A DNA stretch of 64,000 nucleotides from Calendula officinalis. Lineage: Eukaryota; Streptophyta; Magnoliopsida; Asterales; Asteraceae. The position numbers and the translations under genes are program-made. The number at the start of each line of letters is the position of its first letter. Positions within the stretch are counted from its first letter, which is position 1. The notes beneath the pieces are model-generated. The model was not told the origin of the DNA. It searched no databases and saw only the letters and a list, made by a program, of their open reading frames with translations. The stretch lies in assembly GCA_963853835.1 (NCBI GenBank), contig OY970823.1, positions 8,946,001 to 9,010,000 on the forward strand, given 5' to 3'. Below, piece after piece: positions 35,991 to 47,559 of this stretch.

Positions 35991-38527
35991 TTAGTTCTTT
36001 TCAGGAACCCATTTTTGAATGGGACCTTTGGTAGGAGAAACAGGTTTAGACTTGATCTTTTTAGTTGGAGAGGTCAGTATCACTTCAGGAGAAACCTTGG
36101 AGGTTTTCTTTGGTGATACTTATTTAGACTCTCTCCTTTTCTTTGGTACTGAGCACCTAGGACTTGAGAGATCAGTCCAGCATTCATCTACTTTATGACC
36201 AGTATGATGACATCTATAACATTTTCTATGTCTGTTTCTGAACATATTTTCATATGGAATTTTAGAAAAAAAAAATTTGTTTTGGTTGACCAGTATGAGT
36301 AAGTTTTGCAAACTTTTTACTTAAGACTTTAATCTGATCACCAATAGATTTTAAAATGTTATTTTTGTCATTATTTATGGTTGGTTTAATATTATTTTTG
36401 ACCGGTTTAGGAGGAGATGGATCTGGTTTCTTCTTTTTATCTGGCAAAGAAGTCTTATTATTTTTAGATTTCTTGTTTATGCCACTTGAAGATCCTGTTG
36501 AAGTTGTTTTTTGTTGATCATGTTTTAGAATTACAACTTTAACAGGCTCTTTAGATTCTTTAGTACATGACTTTTCTGTTCCTGCAACTTCAGTATTTGA
36601 TAAAACACTAGAAGTAGAAGTAGTATCATTATGTTTTTCAAAAGTAGTTGTATTAAACAATAATTAAAGTCATACTGCACAACTTCGAGGTCAGTATCAG
36701 AAATTTCTTTTTTCCGGAAATTCAATACTGAGCTTTTGTAGTTCAGTACAGCACTTTGAACAGATGGAGGGACCAATAGGTTTATCAAAAATAGTTTTAT
36801 CCTCATCATCTGACTCAGTTTGACATCCAACTTCACAAAATGTTTTAGATTTGACAAACTGAATAGGGTTCAAATCTGAAAATTCTTCAAATAAAGCAGC
36901 AAAATTGTTCCTATTTTTTAACTGAGGATCAACACCAAGTGCAGCCCTCACATTTTCTGGAAATTGTTGATTTAGACATTTATTTAATTTAATAGATGCA
37001 CTTCCCCAAGATTTAAAATGATTTTCAAATTTTTCTTTTTTCTAATTTGTGTAAGTGAGCTTTATCAGCTAATCTTTGGTTAATGTCTTGTAAGTTTAAA
37101 AAATTTAATTCTAAATCTTTAAAATTTTCTAATTTATCTAAATGTTCATTATTTACCCTTTCAAGTTCAAGAATAGTTAATTTTAAAGCTTTTTCTTTCT
37201 GTACTAAAGTTTTAAGATCAACAATCATGTACTCAAAAATCTTTTCTTTTTCATTCACTGAATAAGTTTGAAAAGAACTCACCTTGTACAACTGAGTAGA
37301 ATCCCAATCAGTATGAACACTCACCCTCTCAGCTTCTTTGATGTCCTTTTCAAAGGAGCTCTTCAAATCCTCTTCAGTGAAAGCCATAAAGGCTTTGTTT
37401 TCAACTTCTTCCTCATCATCACTGAGCTCTTCATCCATCCAAGCTTCAGAGTAAGGTGCCTGATGAGGTGCTCCATTCCCTGCTGCACCCTTGCCCTTGC
37501 TCCAGTTCTTCAACTTGGCATACTTGTCTCTATACCGTTTAGCACGGTATGCAATCTTGTCATTCTGATCAGTTTCAGTTGACTTAGTATCACAGTTGGT
37601 AGCAATGTGTCCAGGCTTTCCAAACCTGTAACACAGACCTGATCTTGGGTCAGTATTGGAAGAGCTAACACCCAGCCTCTTCTTCTTCAACTGATCCAGC
37701 TTCATAGACATAATATCCATTTGAGTTTCAAGCTCCTCTGCCCCAGCATCAGCAAGATCAACCTCTGGCTCTTCAGGCCCAGTGGAAGTCTTGTCAGTTT
37801 TCTTCCAGTTGATCAGTCTTGCAGCATTGTTCTCCTCATGATTCAACATTAAACCATACAAAGTTTGAAGAGTGTATGTTTCAATGTTGTTGGCAGCATT
37901 GACAGAGTTTGTCATATCGAGAAATTGTTGAGGAAGACTGTCCAGAAATTTTTGAACAAGTTCTCCTTCTTCCTTCATAATCCCTACACTGATGAGATCA
38001 TGGATAACAATATTGAACCTGTTATAGAGAGTGGTGATGTCTTCATTGGGACTTGAGAAGAAGTTCTCATACTTCTATCTCATGTTGCTTTTTCTCTGCA
38101 ACTTCACTTTTGTCGTGCCTTCATAGGTGACTGATAAGCTATCCCACATAGCCTTAGCAGTTGGCAATTTCATAATTGTTGGTAACTGCATTACCAATCA
38201 CCCTCTTAGCTCTAGAGTCTAAACTGTACAACTGACGGTCAGTTCAGTCCATGTGTGCTTCAGTTTAGGAACTGTTCTTGTGCTCTCAGGAGCATCATCA
38301 GTAGCTGCAACGGGTTCCACAGTTTGTGGAATGATGGGACCATCATTCAGTACTGTGAGCATCTCATGGTGAATAGATTCGAGATACCATTGAGCTTTTA
38401 GTTTCCATTGATGGAAATCTTTGCCATCAAAGATAGGCACTCCCTTTCCAGACATGACATGTGCCACTATAGAAGACATTTTGGATTTTGGAGTTTGGGA
38501 AGAGTATGTGTAAGGAATGGCTGCCAT
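35991..38527 (-). pseudogene. gag: E3 gag (broken)
   Basis: ATG at 38527; an N-terminal block FDGKDFHQWKLKAQWYLESI matches E2. Frameshifts near 38219, 37978-38090 and 36951-37025, plus others between 36262 and 36700, split it. First knuckle: CYRFGKPGHIATNC near 37625, with Phe in place of the second Cys, so it cannot bind zinc normally. Second knuckle CYRCHHTGHKVDEC near 36190-36230 is intact. The end is Lys-Asn-TAA at 35993-35991, the same position as E2. Confidence 0.88.
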
Positions 38528-38563
38528 GGTAATAGATCGACTAAATAAGAACTTATTTAGCCT

Positions 38564-38575
38564 GCTCTGATACCA
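38564..38575 (-). other. E3 primer-binding site (tRNA-iMet)
   Basis: TGGTATCAGAGC on the minus strand, two bases inside the 5' LTR. Confidence 0.95.
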
Positions 38576-38577
38576 GT

Positions 38578-39075
38578 TGTTAGGTCACAACAACCCTGGA
38601 TTACTTATATAATTGATATAATAATTAGACTTAAGACAATTAAAGTGATGAACACAATATTAGATTCAAATGTGTAATTCCACTAAGTGTGGTATGCTGC
38701 GGAATAACAATACCACTGATCAATTACAAAAGATATATTCGTGTAAAGTAAATTGGTAATTACTTCTTTGCTAGGTGATCTCTATTTATAATGATATAGA
38801 GATCTTACATAATGTGCAAAGAAGTAACCGAAGGACTAGTCAAGGAAAATGACTAAGATCAAGGGATTTGATCTTAGTCAGGTACATGTGAAAATGTAAC
38901 TTAGTCCTTCCACTCAGTATTGGATTTCCAATACTGAGTACTGATACTGAGTGGCCAATACTGCCCACTCAGTATCACTCCTAAACTTAGCAAATATATT
39001 CTACAAACTATTCTAGCTAGCCTAGGATGTCTTGTTATCTTAAGATCCTAAGGGGTAAGGCTTTTTGCCTTAACA
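38578..39075 (-). repeat. E3 5' LTR
   Basis: 498 bp; differs from the 3' LTR at about 14 positions. The minus strand starts TGTTAAGGC at 39075. Confidence 0.95.
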
Positions 39076-39080
39076 TTTGT

Positions 39081-39552
39081 GTTCTTCGTTCTTCGTGTTC
39101 TTCGTTCGTTCTTCGTGTTCTTCGATTTCGAAGATCAAGAATCGTTGCAAGTGATCATCTAAAGGATCGCTCGTCGTGTTCATCATCACTGGACTATCTT
39201 AAGCTAAACTAAGGTATGATTCATGGAACACTCTTTCTCCTCTCCCCTCTTGTTCGAATTTGACCAAGAACCCTAGGGTTCTTGGTTGATGGTCGACGAA
39301 CACATACAAGCTATGTGTGTGTTCGAGTTCTTCGGACAAGGTTTATTTCTTGTTTATCTAATCTAGATTTCCAACATCCCAATCCTTTAGGGTTTAAGGA
39401 TTAGGTTTAACCCCACTTCCGCTTTTAGGGATTAAATCAGCTAGTTGGTTTCAACCGGTCAAGAACACCATGATGTTCTTGGTCAGTATGGTCGAACCAA
39501 GCGCACTAGGTGATCGACCCAATGGGTTGATCAAGTGTTATGAAACCCTTTA
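39081..39552 (+). mobile_element. Element B 5' LTR, second part
   Basis: Continuation of the LTR split by E3. It begins with TCTTCGTGTTC repeats and ends TGAAACCCTTTA, a decayed form of the TGAAACCCTACA end of the solo LTR at 2053. Collinear with that LTR throughout (TTTAGGGATTAAATCAGCTA is shared). Confidence 0.88.
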
Positions 39553-39553
39553 G

Positions 39554-39565
39554 TGGTATCAGAGC
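39554..39565 (+). other. Element B primer-binding site
   Basis: TGGTATCAGAGC follows the LTR by one base, showing that B was a full element with a 5' LTR, not a solo LTR. Confidence 0.9.
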
Positions 39566-40910
39566 GTTGGTTTAGAAATCTAAACTAGATTAACAAAGTT
39601 TGTTTGTTTAATTTCAAGTTTTTCTTCTTTATTTTTGTTCCTTCTTTTTTTTTCTTCCTAGTGTTTTTCAAAAAAGGATGAACCCTAGACCAAGAACATT
39701 AAACTAGTTTAGTTTAATTGGTCATAAGGATTCTAACCCTAGTGATTTTCAAAAATCTTAAAGAACCCTAGGACCAAGAACATTAAAATAGTTTAGTTTA
39801 ATTGGTCAAAAGGCTTATTTCCCTAACCCTAGTGTATTCAAAATTTACTAGAACCCTAGGATCAAGAACATCAAAGTTTTTGATCAAGAGGATTTTTTCC
39901 TTATTACTTGATCTTCAAAATCTAGGACCAAGTATGTTAAACCAAGTTTTGGTTTAATTGGTCAAAAAGGATTCCTTCTTTTTCATCCCTAGATTTCGAG
40001 ATCTAGAAGGATACTTGGACACCAAGTTAGATTAAACTAGCCTAGTTTAATTGGTGGAAAAGTTTCCTAGGCGTGAGGAGAATTTCAAAATACCCTAGAA
40101 GTAACCTTAGGACCAAAAACATTAAACTAGTGTTGTTTAATCGATTAAAAGAATTAATTAATATAATAATAGATCTAAAACCTAGATAATTAAGCAAGTC
40201 ATGTTTAATAGGTTTAATTATTATTTAGCAGATTTATTGAAACTAGTTCTTTAAACCTAGAAATATAGACAAAGTTTGTCTATAAGGTTTAAATTAGAAA
40301 GTTTAAATAAATTTATTAAGGCTATAATCTATCTTAGAATTTAAACAAAGTTTATTGTTTAGATAGGATTGATTAGAATTAATTTTTAATAAATAATATT
40401 ATTGATCCAGAAAGTCAAAACCCTAGTTTTGATTGATCAAGGACAAGATTAGGGTTTAACTAATTAATAAGGATTAAAAGAAGTGTTAATTTTTAAGTTC
40501 TAAAATTAACAAGATGTATTTATATATCTATATATAAAATTTCAGATATTTTAAATATTTAAAAGATAAAATATGTTTATACGTATTTTAATTAGATTAA
40601 GTTAAAACACATATGTATAAACTAGATGTAATATTCTTATTAGAATGTTATAAGTTTATTTTAAAGTAATGAAATATATTTATATATTAAATACAAGATT
40701 AATTGGAACACTAAAAGGGTAATGTTATTTTTAATCTTAAAGGATAATAGTATAACTAGTTATTGTATAAGTTATTATATAATTAAGACTAGAAAGTACA
40801 AAGTTATCATTTCATTATAACTAGAAATTGTACAAGTTAAGATTATATGATAAACTAGAAGTATACAAAGTTATATATTATTATTATTATAAAGTGTATA
40901 AAGTTATAAG
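39566..40910 (+). mobile_element. Element B leader region, truncated
   Basis: AT-rich non-coding DNA following B's PBS. No gag or pol is present and no 3' LTR follows; E1 sequence resumes at about 40911. B has therefore lost its coding part and 3' LTR by deletion, and some of E1 may have gone too. The exact junction cannot be fixed by eye. Confidence 0.65.
39675..40140 (+). repeat. Degenerate tandem repeats in B leader
   Basis: About five units of 70-115 bp, each with ACCCTAGGACCAAGAACATT, then TAGTTTAATTGGTCA, with variable spacing (units near 39675, 39765, 39855, 39925, 40010 and 40105). Diverged from each other, so old. Confidence 0.75.
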
Positions 40911-41548
40911 CTGGAGGGCTCTTCGTTACTAAAAAGGTGTCTCTGAACAAGATCAACACTCAATTCAACTATGATGAATGGAATGAGTTGTTAAAAGCTT
41001 CCAGATCTGCAAAACCATCGTCTAACATAACAGATCTGTAAAGTGAGGTAAGAATCGCAATCTATACCTTCAAGACTCTATGCGATAAGATCAAGAGATA
41101 CTCTCCTGATCTAGCAAATCGCATACCAGCTGAATTGAGTGGACCTCAAGTTGATACAGTCAGAGAACCTGCTGGTGAAAGCTCCTCTGCAAGAGGGGAG
41201 AAATGTAAGTCTGTTCTCCCTGAGCCCTTTGCTGAACCTAGATCAGTTGAAGGAGAGTCTTCTATACTTTATGCTAAACGCCCAAGACTCAACTTCTCAA
41301 AAACCGTACCCATAGGAATAAATTTTGTCCCTGGGAAAATTGTGAAAGAACCTATTCACGGTTTTTGCAATCTGGATACCAAAAGGAGAGAATGCTTTCA
41401 ACAAGTTGGTGAAATATTTAAGTGCGATCTTGAACATCGTATGATATTTCACAAACAGCTGAGCTCTTCTACAGAAGAAGGAAAAGAAATGAAGAAATTA
41501 ATCAACTCAGCCATCAGCTTGTTATTCCAAAACGTCGTAAGAAAATAA
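40911..41548 (+). pseudogene. E1 third ORF, 3' part
   Basis: Last part of the E1 third ORF after the element B remnant. An open stretch begins about 40959 (NKINTQFNYDEWNELLKASR), is stopped by TAA at about 41039, and continues open to TAA at 41546-41548. The C-terminal KRRECFQQVGEIFKCDLEHR resembles in position and pattern the EDRECFISEEDL region of the E2 exon 2 end. CAGCTGA words occur at 41128 and 41457. Role unknown, as for the rest of this ORF. Confidence 0.6.
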
Positions 41549-41775
41549 ATATTTACGACATTGTAATTTTTTAATTTTTTTCCTTGTACTCCATCAGCTT
41601 CAAATCAATAGAAAATCATTATTTTGTAATATACTTTTTAAAATATTGTGAAAGGTAAAAATAATTAAAAGAACCTAAAAGGGTCAAAGCACATAAGCAT
41701 TCAGCTGATTCAACAGCTGAATCATTACAAGTTCATACTTACATAGCAATTGGATTGCATCAAATAGTGGGAGAT
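41549..41775 (+). other. E1 3' untranslated region and polypurine tract
   Basis: Short AT-rich stretch with TCAGCTGA words (41701-41725), ending in GTGGGAGAT (41767-41775) directly before the 3' LTR. Confidence 0.8.
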
Positions 41776-41840
41776 TGTTAGTCCCTAGACTAAGTAAATA
41801 AGATCTGATGATCAATAGCTAAGAAGAATAAACCAGCTGA

Positions 41841-43571
41841 TGTAACACACCGATTTTTCAACCCAAATTAAAACTTTAAAAAAATATAAAATATATGTCT
41901 TTACAAATCGAGTGTCTAAAAATATGGCTTAAATGAAACATTTGGAATAATTTGAAAGTACCAAAACCGGTGTTACAATAATATCAAAAACAATAGTCTA
42001 GGGAACTAAATAAGTACACCGAGCTAAATCACTTCCAAATGCTAACTACTACGAGCCGCCTAGTCCTTAGCTCCCGAACCTGAGTACATAGCCAAAATAC
42101 ACGTAGTACGTGAGACAAATATTGTCTCGTGAGAAACATGGGTTTTGGACCCGGTTAGAAATAATTTGCAATAAAATAATAATTAAATAATTATCAAATT
42201 GCACATAGTCAATTAATCTCTAAGGCTTGCCATAACCCCAAACACATACGTAACGGGCCTCCCCGAAACAACTCCCCCGATATGGGTTATCTAGGTAAAC
42301 TCCCCCGTTTCCGGGTTATCTATTTGCTCCCCCGATTTCCGGGTTATCTATTTGCTCCCCCGATTTCCGGGTTATCTATTTCTCGACACACTACCCTTGC
42401 GCAGGGTGGTACCGCCCCAAGTAGGTGTCACTAACTCCCCCAACTTGTGTGGGTTATCTAGGATCCAATCGATTAGCTACCACATAATAGTTCATCAACT
42501 TGGGTCAAAGCCCATATCACAACTCAATCATACTAGTGGTAACTAAGCAAGTAAATTCACAATTCAACTCAATTCAATTTAATTAAATTCATACTCTATC
42601 AGTTCAATCTTTTCTTTATTAAAAATATTTATCTAATAAAGACTCAAAAATAATTTCAATTCATGAAACATGGTTTACTATGTACTCAGAAAGATCACAT
42701 GTACTCACCTTAGCAATGCTATCCAATACTTGTGTAAATCAACACAATCTCTACTTCCCAATCAAGGAAGTACTTCCAATCTCAACTCCTTCTTGACCTA
42801 TTATCAAAATCATCACAAATCCAGTCATAACCCATAACTAGCTACTAGTTAATCCATCCTAACATTCCCAACCACCAAGTTCATACTACTTGGTGGAAAT
42901 CTCAAACCCTAGTTCAAGATTTCTATCCATAAAACCGAAATCCAGCTTGTACACATTGATTACAAGCTTACCATGAGTGTTTTACACTCATGATAGATCA
43001 TCTTCCCCAAAGATGATATGGTTGGTTCCCAAAACCACCATTGATACCCATGGAAAGCTTGAAACTAAGATAGGCAAGTAAGATAATCAAGAATCCTTAC
43101 CTTTAGTGATGAAATCTCCAAGAATGATGAAGATTCAAGCCCAAGAACACCAAAAACGAGCTCTCTCTCTCTAAAAACGGCTGATAGGTGAGTAGGGTTG
43201 TTGATGCCTAAAACCCTAGGCTAAACCCGTCTTTATACAGAGTTCAGGAGTTCACGATCGTGAACATGAGTTCGCGCCGTGAACTCTGCGTGTCGTGACC
43301 ATTTCGGGATCGGTAACTGGTCGAGAACTCTATGTCTGAAAACCCCAAATCACTGGACGAAGTTCACGATCTACATCTCATGTTCGTGCCGTGAACTCCT
43401 CCAGTCAGCTAGGCTGCACTTTTCGGTCCTTGTCTCAACCCGGTTTTGTCCATAACTTTCGCATACGGTGTCCAAATGACACGAAACCAATTCCTACGGT
43501 TCTGAAATGAATTATCCTTATTTATCATATTTTTGTACAATTTATTTATTTACAAAATCTCGGTCGTTACA
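41841..43571. mobile_element. Solo gypsy-type LTR inside E1 3' LTR
   Basis: 1731 bp, TGTAACACACCGATTT to CGGTCGTTACA, flanked by a perfect 5-bp duplication GCTGA (41836-41840, 43572-43576). The TGTAAC/GTTACA ends are typical of a group of plant Ty3/gypsy LTRs (family assignment from memory). No internal region is present, so this is a solo LTR. It contains palindromic words such as GTTCACGATCGTGAAC and GTTCGCGCCGTGAAC (43253-43400) and a small tandem repeat. Confidence 0.85.
42271..42381. repeat. 28-bp tandem repeats in the gypsy-type LTR
   Basis: Four units built on GCTCCCCCGATTTCCGGG followed by TTATCTATTT; the last two are essentially identical and the first two diverged. Confidence 0.85.
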
Positions 43572-44458
43572 GCTGAAGTATGTATCTCAGCTGAAGTATA
43601 AATATATTCATAAACCTTCAGTTGAGTACGTACTTAGCTCAAGGAATCAAGTCAAATCAGCAGCTATACAAGAATGATCATTCGAAGTTTATGGCTGAAG
43701 GACAGAAACCCAAAGAAGACCATTCAGCTGATAGTGGATTCAGCTGATGGTACCTGCTGCAGATAAAGACTTGGTGGAAAATGTTCTTGACACTTTGAAC
43801 ATTTTCCTTTCCCGCTCAAAGAAGAAAAAACGATGAAGATCTTCTATTTTGGAATAGAAGATAACTTGTCAGTACTTCATCGTTTGTCCCTCCAAGCATG
43901 TAAAGGGAAAGTCAACTTCTTTTGTACTATCATAGTACACCTTTTCACTATGCGTCAGAAAATGTGGTAAAAGAAGTTGACACAAAGTAAAATTGAGATT
44001 ATAACCTATGCAAGTGCATTAAATGTTTCCGTGGATAAGTCTACATCTACGAATGATATGTTTACACGTAGATTAACTTGTGGACAAAGGAACATGGATC
44101 TTGGGCTATATATAGAGACGTAAATGTTTGCATTTATTTAGCATTCATAGCACAAGAACATTATCTGAGAGTTTGTTATTGTCTGGTATTAATTTCTCCA
44201 TAGTTAATACTCAGACATTTAATATCAGTTGTTAGTGTCAGCTGATATAACTCTCCTTGCTTAAGATCTTAGTTTGAGCGAGCAAAAGTGTCACTTCAAG
44301 TCTAAAGTTTTAGTTAGTGAGTACTATCTATTTCCGCAAACTTTGTACAACATTAAGTTGTTTTAATAAACTCCTAATCATTGAAAAATTATGTGTTCTT
44401 TACTTTATCGTTTTTACTTAGCCGTAACGCAACACATTTGTGTTGTTGTGATCCAACA

Positions 44459-45010
44459 TGCAACATCTAGGTCACGGCGTGAGCCCAGGAGCTCGCGACA
44501 GGCACATTGAAAGCAAAAGAACTCGTGGCACGAATGAAGACCTTCGCGACGTGAAGAGTGTGTTTCAGATCGACAATTTAGACAGGGATTTCTCGCGTTC
44601 GCGAGCGTGTCGCTTCACGGCGCGAGTAAGTACGACTTCAGACCATTTGGGTTAAACCGGTCCAAGTTTCGGTCTTAGAATTTTCATTTTTCAAATAACC
44701 AGGTTTACTGGTTCCGGTACAGTTCCGGAATCGAACACTACACCTAATAAACTTAATACCGGTAGATTATAAGCTCATTGGTAAACACACTATTAAACTC
44801 ACCTTTTAGGTAAAAGAAATTCTACAGCGTAAGATAAGTGGTTCAAAATGTGCATTTTAGTGCAAATGTTTTAGTGAGTGAAGTGAGCCAAAATAGGACT
44901 AAGTTTTTAGCGGTTTCAGTTTATTGATTTTTGTACACCGTTGACGACATTGAGGCGTCCAATCGTCCATGTAGTCAGGGAGGACGATCTTTGGTTGTGT
45001 TTTCATTACT
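44459..45010. other. E1 3' flank, no intact gene
   Basis: TGCAA at 44459-44463 is the E1 target duplication. 44470-44640 is rich in GCGAC/TCGCG palindromic words similar in style to the gypsy-type LTR at 41841, so it may be an older LTR fragment. A 65-codon frame at 44458 starts inside the LTR end and has no domain. Confidence 0.4.
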
Positions 45011-45019
45011 TTTTTAAAA

Positions 45020-46157
45020 GGGTAAATTACAGTTTTTGTCCCTGAGGTTTTACGGATTCGGGGTTTTTGTCCCTATACTTTTTTCTTCTATTTTTTTAAC
45101 CTTGAGGTTTTTAAAATTCTGCATATTTGTCCTTCCGTCTATTTTTTGCCGTTAACCAGATGATTTTTTTTGTCTATTTACCCAAATTACCCTTGCATCA
45201 TCTTCCTCATTTATGTGTTCTTCCCCAATTAAATCCTAGTTCGGTTTAGGGTTGAAATCAAGTTGCAGTGCTTGAAATCTCCAAATCAAAATTCATTTTT
45301 TCGTCCATAAAGAAGCCTGGGTTTTAAAGCTTCGTGAGGGAAGCTCCGGCAAGCAGATCTCAGATCTTAAGCATCATCTATGGCATTGGCCCTCAAAGCT
45401 TCGTGCATTAAATCAAAGATCCGGGGAAGAAAGGTTTAAAAAGAAGAAAGGTCTTAAATCACAGATTTGGCGGAAGGAGGTGACGCTTCTGCCGGAGAAG
45501 ACGACCGGAGGTGCGGCAGCGGCGGAAGGTGGTGACGGTTCGACCGGAGAAGACGAGCGGAGGTGCGGCGGTAGCGGAACCCTAATGAGATTGAGGTAAT
45601 CGTTGAAGAACCCTAATCGTGGTTGAAGAACCCTAATCAGATCGAGGTAACATTAGATATGATTATGGAGGATTTGTTGCTGCAACATTACATAAGAATT
45701 CATTTATATAACTGCTGATGAAGTTCAGCGTGCTTGTGAAGAATTTGGCATAGATGCTTGCTTTGATGATGATGAAGGTCAGATTTAGAAATATGTTCTT
45801 CATCATATTGAAATGTACAATATTTAATGCATAAGTTACATGTAATTTTGGGGGAAAAATGGAGTTGGAAGAGAAAAGATGTAAAGGACATATCTGGGTG
45901 TTTTTGTGTTGCTGTGGTGATGTTCATGAATGATGATGAAGAGGTTGTTGAAAAAGATGAAGAAGATGAAGAATGGTGAAAATGACCAAAATGTCCTCAC
46001 ATGCCTTGCATTTTTCGTCAGTTAACGGCTAAAAATAGACGGAAGGACAAATATGCAGAACTTTAAAAACCTCAAGGACAAAAAAACAGAAGAAAAAAGT
46101 TTAGTGACAAAAACGCCGAATCCGGAAAACCTCAGGGACAAAACCTGTAATTTACCC
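45020..46157. mobile_element. Mutator-like non-autonomous element (long TIR)
   Basis: 1138 bp with terminal inverted repeats of about 140 bp (left 45020-45165, right 46015-46157; first bases GGGTAAATTACAG), about 90% identical by eye. A perfect 9-bp target duplication TTTTTAAAA lies at 45011-45019 and 46158-46166. Long TIRs plus a 9-bp duplication are the signature of MULEs. The interior is GC-rich and purine-rich at 45470-45600, with a duplicated GGAGAAGACGA/CGGAGGTGCGGC unit, unlike the flanks. No transposase is present. The interior may be captured host DNA (Pack-MULE-like), but no reading frame is recognised. Confidence 0.88.
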
Positions 46158-46422
46158 TTTTTAAAATCTAAATTTAGTATAATATATAGGCTTAACAATT
46201 GAGCGGGTTTGGAACGGATCAACCTTGATCCAAACCCTTTTAACAAATTTTAAATGATGATTTTTGACCGATGTGTAATCCGCATGGTCTTAAAAATCGA
46301 ACTCATACCCTTATCCACCGAATCAACGAATATCCGACTCATTTACCATACATGCTTCTTGATTTTAATTTATAAAATGGTTGCAATTTGAATATTTTAT
46401 GAGTTTTGACAGTATGTACCAC
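46158..46422. other. No gene seen
   Basis: The 9-bp duplication, then ordinary AT-rich DNA. No repeat recognised. Confidence 0.4.
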
Positions 46423-46460
46423 TAAGTAATAGCCCGTGAAAAATCACGAGTCGTCGATAT
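46423..46460 (-). mobile_element. Probable Helitron 3' end (decayed)
   Basis: Minus strand: CTCGTGATTTTTCACGGG followed by CTATTACTTAG. A hairpin with CGTGA/TCACG arms lies 9-10 bases before a CTTAG that resembles the CTAG end of plant Helitrons with one extra T. It lies downstream of the helicase fragment on the same strand. Confidence 0.5.
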
Positions 46461-46633
46461 TACGCTAAACGGATTTAAATAACTAAAAGAATGTTTTTTT
46501 GGTAAAAATGTGATGATTATAGTTGGGTAATCAAAATACAAATACAAATTTTGAATTATTATACTTTATACAAAAATGTATGACAAACTCAAAGCAAATT
46601 ATTTAATAAAATAATGATATTCAAGATAAATTT

Positions 46634-46801
46634 CTAAGCACATCTTTGAATACAATTTGTTGTTTTATATGCAAGAGCACCATCTTTATCTCTATTAATA
46701 GCTTGTCTACTTTTTATTCTAGACAACGCTAGATACAATTGTACGTGCAAAAATACTAGCTCTCTCAAATGAAGTACAACTCTTGAGAAAGCTTGACTTT
46801 G
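46634..46801 (-). pseudogene. Helitron helicase C-terminal fragment
   Basis: About 55 codons on the minus strand ending in TAG at 46636-46634. QSQAFSRVVLHL is a decayed version of the GQT motif, and HVQLYLALSRIKSRQ matches the last conserved motif of the Pif1-like helicase of plant RepHel proteins (family pattern HGQLYVALSRVKS). Nothing N-terminal to it is present; the DNA beyond 46810 does not code for helicase. It is the 3' relic of an autonomous Helitron; in an intact element this helicase unwinds DNA for rolling-circle transposition. Confidence 0.8.
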
Positions 46802-46810
46802 ACTTTAATT

Positions 46811-47174
46811 AATAGACATACAAAAACAAAGAGTTAATGAAAATTATCTTATTTTTAAATTTAAATCCAACGTTGCTGTCAGATGGGATCAAAGACAATT
46901 GATATAAAATTACATAAAATAAGCTAATTAGAACATATAAACAGTGTACTAATGTTGTAGAGGTTAAAATAAAGGATTTTAATTCCGTCGATATGATTAA
47001 TATTGTTCAAATAATATAACTAATAAATTTATCGAAATTTCAAACTAATATTATTAAAATAACCATTAATTAACACACAAGTAACAAATCAATTGAAAAA
47101 AAAAATGATACTACGCTCACACACAGCTAGTTGAAAATAACCCAAGTAGTTGAAAGTAACTTTACATCAGTATA
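46811..47174. other. AT-rich, no gene seen
   Basis: Between the helicase relic and the second Helitron-type end. No coding signal. The 3' flank of that end has the expected A at 47174. Confidence 0.4.
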
Positions 47175-47212
47175 CTAGGTAGTTTTCAGCCGTGCTAAGC
47201 ATGGCCCATGAC
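47175..47212 (-). mobile_element. Helitron 3' terminus
   Basis: Minus strand: GCCATGCTTAGCACGGC hairpin (7-bp arms, one G-T pair), 10 bases, then CTAG at 47178-47175, followed by T. Hairpin, CTRR end and T flank are the classical Helitron 3' end. Everything at higher coordinates (to about 51.65 kb) would lie inside this element. Confidence 0.7.
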
Positions 47213-47559
47213 AAATACGTTCAAATTCAATGGTACAACACCTTTTAACAATGCTTCAAATTTTACCATAAGTTGGACACTAAAACTTCAAAAGATTCAT
47301 AATAAAAAGAGTGTAAACTCAAAGGGTTCATAAATCTAGATGCTAACACCCCCTTTGAAGTCATTTACCTTTGGTTGCTTTTCCCCTCTGGAACACAAAC
47401 TAATTATGTAAAAAACATTTTACTGTATTAAAATCAAAATTAAATAAATTAGCCCTTTTTTGTAGGAACTTAATGATTAAATCTATAAGATAGTTCTAAC
47501 TGATTTCCCATACCCTAATGCAGCAAAACACCCAAAATTGAGAAGATGAACCATTTTAA

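Larger units (their letters stand above)
41776..44458 (+). repeat. E1 3' LTR, interrupted
   Basis: TGTTAGTCCCTAG to GATCCAACA. Collinear with 5487-6443 apart from a 1736-bp insertion (solo LTR plus TSD) after position 41840. In the first 240 aligned bases there are about 15 differences from the 5' LTR. Confidence 0.93.

Noticed and set aside
42271..42381. Regular 28-bp repeats as a CRISPR array
   Set aside because: Direct tandem repeats without spacers, inside a plant LTR.
44458..44655. 65-codon frame starting at the E1 3' LTR end
   Set aside because: The start codon spans the LTR border and the target duplication; no domain.
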